From: UBA5066 sp048500275
Lineage (GTDB): Bacteria; Acidobacteriota; Thermoanaerobaculia; UBA5066
NCBI GenBank assembly: GCA_048500275.1
Contig: JASNYI010000002.1
Span: 310,001 to 374,000, forward strand
DNA length: 64,000 nt
Direction: 5' to 3'
The stretch's first letter is position 1. Every line of letters starts with the position of its first letter. The notes beneath the pieces were generated by a model. It saw nothing but the letters and a program-made list of their open reading frames with translations, searched no databases and was not told the DNA's origin. The position numbers and the translations under genes are program-made. Below are positions 18,450 to 25,786 of this stretch, piece by piece.

Positions 18450-19463
18450 TCAGCCTTTGCCGCCTCGTCCGCTCCCGCCCCCGATCTCCTCGAGGAACGC
18501 CACGAGGCGCTCGTACTCGGGCGACGGGCTCCCGTCCGTCGAGGAGCGGGCGAGCCTCTCGCTCGCGCGGGCGACCTCGAGGAGGGTGGGGCTCTCCTCC
18601 GAGACGCGGCCGGCGGGCGCGCCGAGCTGTACGAGCCGGAGGGCGAGGCTCCAGTCGCCCCGTTCCGCGGCGAGCATCGGCGCCGACCACCCGCGCCGGC
18701 TTCCGCTCCGGACGGTCGCGCCGAGGTCCGCGCCGTGGCGGGCCAGGGTCTCCGCTTTCGCGGAGGTCAGGTTCGCGGAGAAGACGAGCGGCTCCTCGTC
18801 GAACGGCAGCTTCGCGTTCGGGTCGCCGCCGTGCGAGAGGAGGAGGCCGAGGAGCTCGTCGGTCCGGGAGTCCGCGCTGTCGGCGGCGTTCGCCTCGAGC
18901 AGCTCGCCATCCCGCCCGGCTCCGGCCACCGGAGCGCCCGCCTCGAGGACGGCCCGGACGAGCCGGAGCCCCTCGGGCCGGGCGTTCCACGCCACGGACC
19001 GGCGGACGGCGTAGCCGAGGAGCGTCTCGCCCGACCGGTCCCTCGCCGTGAAGTCGGGCGCCGGGTCGCGAAGGGCCGCTTCCGCCGCGGCGACGTCGCC
19101 CCGGTCGATCGCGCGGGCGGCCGCGGTGAGGCGAGGGTCCGCGAAGCGCCCCTCGCGGCTCCGCCGGAGCGCGCTCAGGAACCCCGTGGCGGTGTCGGTC
19201 GTCAGGTTCCAGGCGAACGCGAGGAAGGGGAGCGCGACGATGCCGGTTCCCGCGAGGATCGCTCCCTTCGAGCCGGTCCTCTGCCCGGCGAGAAGGAGGG
19301 CCCCGGCCAGGAGGAGGACCGGCGCGAGGAGGTAGGAGAAGCCTCGGGCCATCCCGCGCCCCGCGGCGTCGTCGCCCATGTCCCGCCCGAAGAACATGGC
19401 GGCGACGACGAGCGCGTCGAGGGCGAAGCAGATCCAGCCGGCGACGAGGAGGGCGCGCGTCAT
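18450..19463 (-). CDS. Membrane-anchored ankyrin-repeat protein
   Basis: The 337-residue protein begins with three hydrophobic segments (about 5-25, 43-60, 68-88). A soluble part follows with degenerate ankyrin repeats: DPAPDFTARDRSGETLLGYAV, LLLSHGGDPNAKL, LARHGADLGATV and MLAAERGDWSLALRLVQLGA. I do not recognise a specific family. It lies 16 bases downstream of the short-chain dehydrogenase and in the same direction, at the end of the zinc-uptake gene run, but nothing in it points to zinc. A scaffold or membrane-associated protein-interaction role is the most that can be inferred. Confidence 0.8.
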   Translation of the reverse strand: MTRALLVAGWICFALDALVVAAMFFGRDMGDDAAGRGMARGFSYLLAPVLLLAGALLLAGQRTGSKGAILAGTGIVALPFLAFAWNLTTDTATGFLSALRRSREGRFADPRLTAAARAIDRGDVAAAEAALRDPAPDFTARDRSGETLLGYAVRRSVAWNARPEGLRLVRAVLEAGAPVAGAGRDGELLEANAADSADSRTDELLGLLLSHGGDPNAKLPFDEEPLVFSANLTSAKAETLARHGADLGATVRSGSRRGWSAPMLAAERGDWSLALRLVQLGAPAGRVSEESPTLLEVARASERLARSSTDGSPSPEYERLVAFLEEIGGGSGRGGKG

Positions 19464-19479
19464 CGGGTCCCGCGAGCCG

Positions 19480-20301
19480 TCAGCCCGCCTTCGCCTCGCG
19501 CTTCCTGTCCGGCCTCTTGTCGGCGTCGACGGCGCCGGCGAGGAGGGCGACGAGCCAGGAGAGATGCCGCTCGAGGAAGACGAAGACCTTCCCGTGGAAC
19601 GTGACGACCTGCTCGCGCTTGCGGCGGGAGAGGGCGTTCACGATCTCGTTCGCCGCGGACTCGGCGGAGGCGACGAGCCAGGGGGGGACGGGGTCCTTCG
19701 CGCTCCGGTGGACGACCTCGCGGTTGTCCTTGTGACGGATCTCGCTCGCCACGAAGCCGGGCGCGATGTGCGTCACGGAGATGCCGTCCCGCTTCAGCTC
19801 CGGGCGGATCGAGTCGCAGAGGCCCCGCACCGCGAACTTCGAGATGCAGTAGGCCGACGTGGCGGGCGTCCCGATGAAGCCGTTCACGCTCCCGACGACG
19901 CCGATGCGCCCCCGCGACTTCTTCAGCTCGGGGAGGGCGGCCTGGAGCGTCCGGATCGTGCCGAAGAGGTTCGTCTCCAGCTGGCGGCGGTAATCCTCCA
20001 GCGTGAGCCTGTCGAGCCGCCCGGCGACGGCGAAACCCGCGTTCGCGAGGACGGTGTCGAGGCGACCCCACTCCGCGACGGCGCGGGCGACGGCGGCCTC
20101 GCAGTCGCCGTCCTTCGTGACGTCGCAGGCGACGGCGATCGCCGATCCGCCGCCGGAGCGTAGCTCGGCGGCGACCTTCTCGAGAAGGTCGGTCCGGCGG
20201 GCGCAGAGGACGACCTTCGAGCCGCGGCGGACGAGCTCGCGGGCGACCGCCTCGCCGATCCCGGACGAGGCCCCGGTGATGAGAACGACGTTGTCCTTCA
20301 T
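19480..20301 (-). CDS. Short-chain dehydrogenase/reductase
   Basis: The 273-residue protein is a classical SDR. It has the TGASSGIG cofactor loop (about 9-16), the NAG motif in LANAGF, the catalytic Ser in VVGSVNG and the Tyr-x3-Lys pair in SAYCISKFA. An Arg pair after beta-2 (CARRTD) favours NADP(H). The C-terminal segment with RHLSWLVALLAGAVDA is hydrophobic and may associate with the membrane. It follows znuB by 32 bases on the same strand. Substrate unknown; homologues of this size act on steroids, retinoids, fatty acyl groups and sugars. Confidence 0.92.
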   Translation of the reverse strand: MKDNVVLITGASSGIGEAVARELVRRGSKVVLCARRTDLLEKVAAELRSGGGSAIAVACDVTKDGDCEAAVARAVAEWGRLDTVLANAGFAVAGRLDRLTLEDYRRQLETNLFGTIRTLQAALPELKKSRGRIGVVGSVNGFIGTPATSAYCISKFAVRGLCDSIRPELKRDGISVTHIAPGFVASEIRHKDNREVVHRSAKDPVPPWLVASAESAANEIVNALSRRKREQVVTFHGKVFVFLERHLSWLVALLAGAVDADKRPDRKREAKAG

Positions 20302-20333
20302 GGCGCGCGGACTTTACCGGAACCCGGGCGGCC

Positions 20334-21125
20334 TCAGCGGTGGCCGAGGAACGGGAGCCGGAGGAGACCCGCGAGGACGAGGCACCCGACGAGGACCGGC
20401 CCGAAGGGCTGGTCGAGGACGATGGCGAGGACGAAGGCGGCCAGGTAGGAGGCCAGCGCGATCGCGGCGGAGAGGACGAGCGCCCTCTTCCACGACGAGG
20501 CGATCCGGAACGCGATCCAGGGCGGGAAGAAGACGAGGCAGAACGTCGCCATGACGCCGATCGACTCGGTGGCGAGGGCCACCGAGAGGGCGACGAGGAG
20601 GTCGAAGGCGAGGTGGAGCCGCCAGGGCGCCTGCCGGTTCGCGGCGAGGTGGTCGGGGAAGAAGTGCTCGAGGAGGAGCCGCTTCGAGAGCCACGGGCCC
20701 GCCGCCGAGAGGACCGCGACGAGGGCGAGCGCGCCGCCGAGGTTCAGCCAGGTCGTGAAGTAGAGCTGCCCTTCGAGGAGGGCGTGGGAGAGCTCCTCCC
20801 CGCGGACGCTGTTGGCGGCGCCGAGAAGAGCCGCGCTCCAGCCGAAGAAGAGGAGGACGGCGTAGACGTCGTTGCCGGAGCGCTCCGTCCGCCCCTTCAC
20901 GCCGGCCGCGACCACGGCGGCGCCGAGGGCCCCGGCGAGCGGATGGATGCCGACGAGGATCGCCGTGACGCCTCCCGCGGCCGTGACCTGCGCGAGGCCG
21001 AGCGCGGCGAGCCACTCGTTGCGGAGCCTCACGTAGGCGCCGAGGAGCGGGAGGAGGAGCGCGAGGAGGAGGCCGTTGGCGAACGGGACCCGGAAGAGCG
21101 GGTCGACGACGAGCGAGAGGCTCAC
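20334..21125 (-). CDS. znuB: Zinc/metal ABC transporter permease (ZnuB type)
   Basis: The 263-residue protein is almost entirely hydrophobic, with about eight membrane helices, and matches the ABC-3 family of Zn/Mn/Fe(II) importers. Typical segments are LLALLLPLLGAYVRLRNEW near the start, LYFTTWLNLGG in the middle and the late SIGVMATFCLVFFPPWIAF. Its ATG overlaps the znuC stop (ATGA, 21122-21125), so translation is coupled. Together with 21122-22572 it forms a complete importer. Zinc rather than manganese is inferred from the outer-membrane and small His/Cys proteins upstream. Confidence 0.92.
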   Translation of the reverse strand: MSLSLVVDPLFRVPFANGLLLALLLPLLGAYVRLRNEWLAALGLAQVTAAGGVTAILVGIHPLAGALGAAVVAAGVKGRTERSGNDVYAVLLFFGWSAALLGAANSVRGEELSHALLEGQLYFTTWLNLGGALALVAVLSAAGPWLSKRLLLEHFFPDHLAANRQAPWRLHLAFDLLVALSVALATESIGVMATFCLVFFPPWIAFRIASSWKRALVLSAAIALASYLAAFVLAIVLDQPFGPVLVGCLVLAGLLRLPFLGHR

Positions 21126-21691
21126 CGGCCCACCTCGAGGACGTTCGCCGAGACGCGCGAGAGGAAGCGCTCGTCGTGGGTGACGACGAGGACGCCGCGA
21201 TCGCCCCTCGTGGCGTGCAGGAGGTCCGCGAGGGCGTCGACGGCCGCGGGGTCCATGTTGTTCGTCGGCTCGTCGAGGACGACGACGTTCGCCTCGCCGC
21301 CGAGGCAGGCCCAGACGGTGAGGAGCTGGAACTGGCCGCCGGAAAGGCGGTCGACGCGGGTGCGGAGGAGGTCGCGAAGCGACTCCGGCGGGTCCGAGGC
21401 CGAGGCGCCGGTGAGGTCGAGGAGCTCGTCCGCGCGCAAGGGGACGTCCGCCTCCCGCACGGGGCGCTGGCGCTGGTATGCGATGGAGGCGCCGGGCCCG
21501 CGGGCGACCTCTCCGGAGAAGAGGCGCGAGGCGCCCGTCAACGCCCCGATGAGGGTCGACTTGCCGGAGCCGTTCGGCCCGACGAGACCGAGGACGTCGC
21601 CAGCGAGAAGGTCGAAGGAAACGGGGCCCACGACGGGCCCCGTGTATCCGGCGACGACGTTGCGATAGGAGAGGAGCGGAGCGGGGCTCAC
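21122..21691 (-). CDS. znuC: Zinc/metal ABC transporter ATPase (ZnuC type)
   Basis: At 189 residues this is short for ZnuC (about 230-250), but all motifs are present: GPNGSGKST, the Q-loop glutamine in AYQRQRP, signature LSGGQFQ, Walker B VVVLDEPTNNMD and VTHDERF. It lacks the C-terminal extension of longer relatives. The start overlaps the znuA stop and its own stop overlaps the znuB start, both as ATGA, giving tight stoichiometric coupling. It powers metal import from the cytoplasmic face. Confidence 0.93.
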   Translation of the reverse strand: MSPAPLLSYRNVVAGYTGPVVGPVSFDLLAGDVLGLVGPNGSGKSTLIGALTGASRLFSGEVARGPGASIAYQRQRPVREADVPLRADELLDLTGASASDPPESLRDLLRTRVDRLSGGQFQLLTVWACLGGEANVVVLDEPTNNMDPAAVDALADLLHATRGDRGVLVVTHDERFLSRVSANVLEVGR

Positions 21692-22572
21692 TTCCCCGAG
21701 GCTACTCCATCCACCCAGCGTCCGATGAGCTCCAGGTACTCCTCGGCCGACGCCCCGACGGCAGGTTCCAGGGGGAGGCGCACCTTCGGCCAGCCGAGGT
21801 TGCGGGCGAGGAAGTCCGGGCCCTGGCCGGGCTGGAAGCTGGTGTAGAGGATCGAGCCCTTCCGGCCCTCGAGGCGGCCGGTGAGCTCCTTGAGGTGGGC
21901 GGCCGTCGGCGGGACCCCCGGGAGCGGCTCGACGAAGCCGAGGACCGGGACACCCAGAAGCGCGGCGAGGTAGTTCACGTCCTTGTGAAACGCGATCACC
22001 CCCGTCGCGCCCGCAGCCTTCTGCTTCCAGCCGGGGACCCGGGCCTCTACGGCCTTCCGGAAGGAGGCCGCACCCGCCCGGTAGCGGTCCGCGTTGCGGG
22101 CGTCGAGCGAGGCGAGCCGGCCCGCGAGCGCCTCGGCCACCCGGGCCATCCGCTCCGGGTCCATGTAGACGTGAGGATTCCCCATCGGGTGGACGTCGCC
22201 CTGCGAGCGATCGGGGGCGAGCCCGGCCTCGATGAGGTCGACCTGGGCGGCGGCCTCGAAGTAGCCCGGCAGTCCGGGGAGGATCTTCCCGTTGTTCGCC
22301 CCCTGGAGGGCGGCGGGGAGCCAGCCGATCTCGAGCTCGGCGCCGACGGCGACGAGGAGGTCGGCGTTGCGCAGCGCGACCATCATGCTCGGCCGGGCCT
22401 GGAGGACGTGGACGTCGCGGTCGGGCGGGGCGAGGACCGTCAGCTTCACGGCGTCGCCGCCGACGGACGTCACGAGGACGCCCATGCTCGAGGTCGTCGC
22501 GACGACGTTGAGCGCGGCGGTTGCGGGGACGGTCGCCGCGAGGAGAGCGGCGGCAAGGAGAGTCTTCTTCAC
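21688..22572 (-). CDS. znuA: Periplasmic zinc/metal-binding protein (ZnuA type)
   Basis: The 294-residue protein has a signal peptide (MKKTLLAAALLAATVPATA) and the cluster A-I binding-protein fold. The expected metal-binding histidines are visible at His55 (DRDVHVLQ), His134 (NPHVYMDP) and His196 (IAFHKDVNYLAALLG). The long His/Asp-rich loop of many ZnuA proteins is missing; a histidine-rich loop occurs instead in the outer-membrane protein just upstream. It delivers the metal to ZnuBC. It begins 10 bases after the barrel gene, so the whole set probably forms one transcript. Confidence 0.93.
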   Translation of the reverse strand: MKKTLLAAALLAATVPATAALNVVATTSSMGVLVTSVGGDAVKLTVLAPPDRDVHVLQARPSMMVALRNADLLVAVGAELEIGWLPAALQGANNGKILPGLPGYFEAAAQVDLIEAGLAPDRSQGDVHPMGNPHVYMDPERMARVAEALAGRLASLDARNADRYRAGAASFRKAVEARVPGWKQKAAGATGVIAFHKDVNYLAALLGVPVLGFVEPLPGVPPTAAHLKELTGRLEGRKGSILYTSFQPGQGPDFLARNLGWPKVRLPLEPAVGASAEEYLELIGRWVDGVASGK

Positions 22573-22582
22573 GATCGCCTCC

Positions 22583-24142
22583 TCAGAACCTGTGGGCGCC
22601 GTGGGCGCCGATGGAGAGCTGGACCTGGAGGAAGAACTGGCCGTACGTTTCCTTCTCGCCGCCGACGTAGATCTCTCCGCGGTTGTACTGCGCGCGGACC
22701 CTCGAGAACTCGGTCGGGTTGAAGGTGAGCGCCCCGGTCCAGCGCGAGGAGGTCTCGTACCCGGTCTTCACGCCGGCCCGGACCCGTTCGTTCGTCAGGC
22801 CCGCGAGGTCGTAGCGGGCGGCGAGCTGGAGGCGCGGAAGGACGCCGTAGACGGCCTGGAAGTAGGCGCCGTCCTGCTTGAAGACGACGGTGTTCGGCGT
22901 GCCGATGATGTCGAGGTCGCGCTCGCGGGAGAGGTACTCGGCCTGGAGGACGAGGTCGCCCGCGCCGTACGGGCGGGGCGAGTCGTACTTGTAGACGAGG
23001 TCGACGCCCCAGATCGAGCCAGTGCCGTCGAGGACCCCCTCCGGGTTGCCGTCGCCGTCGTGGTCGTGGACCTCCTGGTGGGTCCTGCTCGAGGCGAACG
23101 AGGCGCCGATCTGCAGGGCGCTCGAGTAGCCGAGGTTCGGCCCGACCTTCAGGAAGCCGGTGAGCATGCGCGGCCCGGCCCGGTCGGAGAGCTCGCGCGG
23201 GTCGTCGTCCTCCGTCAGCCCGGGGAACTCCTCGTGCCCGATGTAGCTCGAGAACTTCTCGTTCTCGCCCTGGAGGAGCTCGACGCCGGCCCGGAGGTAG
23301 AAGGGGAGCTTCGGGATCCAGTTGACCTGGAGACCCTTCTCGTTCAAGCCGTGGTCGCCGAGGAGGAGCTCGTAGGCGAGGTTCTGGTCGACGAAGTCCC
23401 ACTGGTGGGGGTGCTGCGCGTTCGCGTAGCCGATGCCGCTCAGGAACTTGCCGCCCTTGAGCTGGAAGCCGCCGGGAAGCCGCCGGGTCTGGAAGTAGAC
23501 CTCCTCGGCCTCGATCGCCTCCTCGTCCACCGCGAAGAGGGCGACGACGTCGAAGTAGCTGTCGACGGAAGCGGTGAAGGCGAGCTCGGTGTGCCGGAGG
23601 TTGAAGCCGCGGCTCATCCCCCCGTGCTCGTGGTCGTGCCCCTCCTCGGCGTGGGCGCCGTGGAAGCCGTCGGCCTCCTCGAGGATCTCGCCTGCCTCGC
23701 CCTTGACGCTGTCGGTGTAGTAGACGACGTCGGGGATGACGGAGATCGCGGGGTTGAACGCGGTCCCGGAGGTCACCTGGCCGGAGGAGCCGAAGAGGGG
23801 GAAGCTCTTCGTGGCGAGGCCTTTCGACTCGACCGGGCCCGGCGCGCGGCGGGCCGTCTCGGCGCGGAGCGCCTCAAGGGCCGCCTTCGTCTCGGCCTGC
23901 TGCTTCTCGAGGGCCGCGAGCTTCTGCGCGAGCTCGGCGTGGGTCGCGGAGGGGGCGGCGGCCCCGAGGGCCGCCTTCAGGGCCTCGAGCGCCTGCACGC
24001 TCTCCTCCTGCCTGGCCTCGAGGGTGCGGACCTTCTCCTCGAGGGCCTTGCGGTCGGACGGGGTGGCCTGGCCGGCGGCCGGGAACGCGAGGATGAGCGC
24101 GAGCGCCACTGCGGCGGGCGCGAGCGAGATCGGGAGCTTCAT
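22583..24142 (-). CDS. Outer-membrane beta-barrel protein of the zinc-uptake locus
   Basis: The 519-residue protein has a signal peptide, a coiled coil (about 28-95, heptads such as LEEKVRTLEARQEESVQALEAL) and a long porin-like C-terminal barrel of alternating aromatic strands ending in a terminal Phe, the usual outer-membrane signature. A loop near residues 160-176 is very rich in His, Asp and Glu (HAEEGHDHEHGG) and is a plausible metal-capture site. It resembles barrel proteins found beside znuABC in Gram-negatives without a TonB-dependent zinc receptor. Function as a zinc-selective porin is inferred from context and the loop. Confidence 0.85.
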   Translation of the reverse strand: MKLPISLAPAAVALALILAFPAAGQATPSDRKALEEKVRTLEARQEESVQALEALKAALGAAAPSATHAELAQKLAALEKQQAETKAALEALRAETARRAPGPVESKGLATKSFPLFGSSGQVTSGTAFNPAISVIPDVVYYTDSVKGEAGEILEEADGFHGAHAEEGHDHEHGGMSRGFNLRHTELAFTASVDSYFDVVALFAVDEEAIEAEEVYFQTRRLPGGFQLKGGKFLSGIGYANAQHPHQWDFVDQNLAYELLLGDHGLNEKGLQVNWIPKLPFYLRAGVELLQGENEKFSSYIGHEEFPGLTEDDDPRELSDRAGPRMLTGFLKVGPNLGYSSALQIGASFASSRTHQEVHDHDGDGNPEGVLDGTGSIWGVDLVYKYDSPRPYGAGDLVLQAEYLSRERDLDIIGTPNTVVFKQDGAYFQAVYGVLPRLQLAARYDLAGLTNERVRAGVKTGYETSSRWTGALTFNPTEFSRVRAQYNRGEIYVGGEKETYGQFFLQVQLSIGAHGAHRF

Positions 24143-24196
24143 CGGGTCTCTCCATGTGGGACGGGCACCCGCGCGACAGCGGATGCCAACGTCCGT

Positions 24197-24216
24197 CTCC
24201 GCCCCTCGGGGCGGAG
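24197..24216. terminator. Hairpin between the small His/Cys gene and the barrel gene
   Basis: CTCCGCCCC and GGGGCGGAG form 9-bp arms around a 2-base centre, 11 bases past the stop of the minus-strand gene at 24227. There is no T run after it, so it may act as an attenuator or mRNA-stability element rather than a full stop. The hairpin is seen; the role is inferred. Confidence 0.4.
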
Positions 24217-24226
24217 GTCGAGCGGA

Positions 24227-24562
24227 CTAGAGCGGCTCGGCGGGAGAGACTGGGGGCGGGCCTCGCGACGGCAGGGGGGCCGCGTGGGCGAGCTGAACCG
24301 TGACGTCGGGGGAGGTGGCAGGGGGGAGGAGGTCCTGTCCCGCGGGAGGCTCTGGAGCGTCGACGGTGGCCTCGGGAACGCCGCCGCCGTCGAACCGGGA
24401 AACGTGGCAGGCCGGGCAGCTCCGCTCTTCCGTCGTGCTTTCGTGGTGGTGGGGTACGGTCGTCAGCCCGAGGAGGGCGACGAGAGCGACGGCGACCGCG
24501 ACGGCCCGGCCCGCACCCAGAAGGGCGCGAGGCATCCGAAGCCGGAGCGCGTCTCTCGACAT
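24227..24562 (-). CDS. Small secreted or anchored His/Cys protein upstream of zinc-uptake genes
   Basis: The 111-residue protein has an N-terminal hydrophobic stretch (about 12-34), then PHHHES (His38-40), CPACH (Cys49, Cys52, His53) and a Pro-rich tail ending VSPAEPL. Triple histidine next to CxxCH suggests a metal or haem site; a single CxxCH in so short a protein could also attach haem c. It is first in the minus-strand run leading to the barrel and znuABC, which favours a zinc-related periplasmic role. I do not recognise a named family. Codon positions look typical of a real gene. Confidence 0.7.
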   Translation of the reverse strand: MSRDALRLRMPRALLGAGRAVAVAVALVALLGLTTVPHHHESTTEERSCPACHVSRFDGGGVPEATVDAPEPPAGQDLLPPATSPDVTVQLAHAAPLPSRGPPPVSPAEPL

Positions 24563-24618
24563 GGGGCGGAAGGGTAGGGAGGGGCGCAGGGAGTGTCAAG
24601 GGACGGCCGGACACGGCC

Positions 24619-24637
24619 GCGGCGGATAATCCGCCGC
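24619..24637. promoter_or_regulatory. Perfect inverted repeat abutting a start codon
   Basis: GCGGCGGAT and ATCCGCCGC flank a single A, and the ATG of the next gene follows immediately at 24638. A -10-like GATAAT lies inside (24625-24630), so the site could be an operator over a promoter that makes a leaderless message. There is no Shine-Dalgarno sequence. The symmetry is directly visible; regulation is inferred. Confidence 0.5.
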
Positions 24638-25786
24638 ATGAAGAGCGTCGCCGTTCTCGGAGCGGGCCTCGTGGGCTCGCTCGTCGCGAAGGACCTGGCT
24701 GCCGACGGCCGCTGGTCCGTTCTCTCCGTCGACCGAAGCGACGAGGCCCTCGGGCGCCTCGCGGGAATCCCGGGCCTTGCTACGGAGCGGGCCGACCTGG
24801 CCGATCCGGCCGAGGTCTCGCGCGTCGCCTCGAAGGTCGACGTCGTCGTCGGCGCGGTCCCCGGGTTCCTCGGGACGCAGACCGTGCGCGCTGCCCTGGA
24901 GGCGGGCCGGCCCGTGGCCGACATCTCGTTCTCGCCGGAAGACCCCTTCCACCTGAAGCCGGTCGCGAAGGCGAAGGGAGTCGCGGCGATCGTCGACTGC
25001 GGCGTCTCCCCGGGCCTCTCGAACCTGGCCGTGGGGCGCGCGGCCGCGCTCTTCGACACCCTGGACGAGGTGAGGATCTTCGTCGGGGGGCTCCCGGTCG
25101 CCCGGCACTGGCCGTTCGAGTACCGTTCCGTCTTCTCGCCGACCGACGTCGTCGAGGAGTACCTGCGGCCGGCGCGCTGCGTGGAGGGAGAGGAGGTCGT
25201 GGTCCGCCCGGCTCTCTCCGGCGTGGAGCCGCTCGAGATCCCGGGGGTCGGCACCGTCGAGGCCTTCTACACCGACGGCTTGCGCACCCTCCTCCGGACG
25301 GTGAAGGCCCACAACCTGTTCGAGAAGACGCTCCGCTACCCCGGGCACGCCGACCGGATGCGGATGCTGCGCGAGACGGGGTTCTTCTCGGGCGAGGCGG
25401 TCGCCGTGGACGGCGTCGCCGTCGTCCCCCGCCGGCTGACGGAGGCGCTCCTCTTCCACTCCTGGCGGAGGCCCGCGGGAGAGGAGGAGCTGACGTTCCT
25501 CAGGGTCGTCTGCGACGGGCGCCGCGGGGGCCGGAGGGTGAAGCGGACGCTCGAGCTCCTCGACCGGACCGACCGGGAGACGGGCGACACCTCGATGGCG
25601 AGGACCACGGGCTTCCCGTGCACGACGGCGACGCGCCTCCTCCTCGAGGGGGCCTTCACGAAGCCGGGCGTCTTTCCCCTCGAGCTGCTCGCGGGGGAGG
25701 ACGCCGTCTACTCCCGCTTCCTCGGAGAGCTCGCCGCTCGAGGGGTCGATGTCGAGGAGACCGAGGAGGAGCTCCTCCCGGGATGA
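24638..25786 (+). CDS. Saccharopine dehydrogenase-like NAD(P)-dependent oxidoreductase
   Basis: The 382-residue protein begins with a Rossmann motif MKSVAVLGAGLVGS and continues as a saccharopine/lysine-dehydrogenase family enzyme: VVVGAVPGFLG, VDCGVSPGLSNL and the C-terminal domain with VEAFYTDGLRTLL and FEKTLRYPGH. Relatives act on lysine, saccharopine or carboxynorspermidine. There is no neighbouring lysine-pathway gene, so the substrate is uncertain. Start ATG 24638 is chosen because it opens the dinucleotide-binding fold directly. The stop overlaps the next start (ATGA). Confidence 0.9.
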   Translation: MKSVAVLGAGLVGSLVAKDLAADGRWSVLSVDRSDEALGRLAGIPGLATERADLADPAEVSRVASKVDVVVGAVPGFLGTQTVRAALEAGRPVADISFSPEDPFHLKPVAKAKGVAAIVDCGVSPGLSNLAVGRAAALFDTLDEVRIFVGGLPVARHWPFEYRSVFSPTDVVEEYLRPARCVEGEEVVVRPALSGVEPLEIPGVGTVEAFYTDGLRTLLRTVKAHNLFEKTLRYPGHADRMRMLRETGFFSGEAVAVDGVAVVPRRLTEALLFHSWRRPAGEEELTFLRVVCDGRRGGRRVKRTLELLDRTDRETGDTSMARTTGFPCTTATRLLLEGAFTKPGVFPLELLAGEDAVYSRFLGELAARGVDVEETEEELLPG

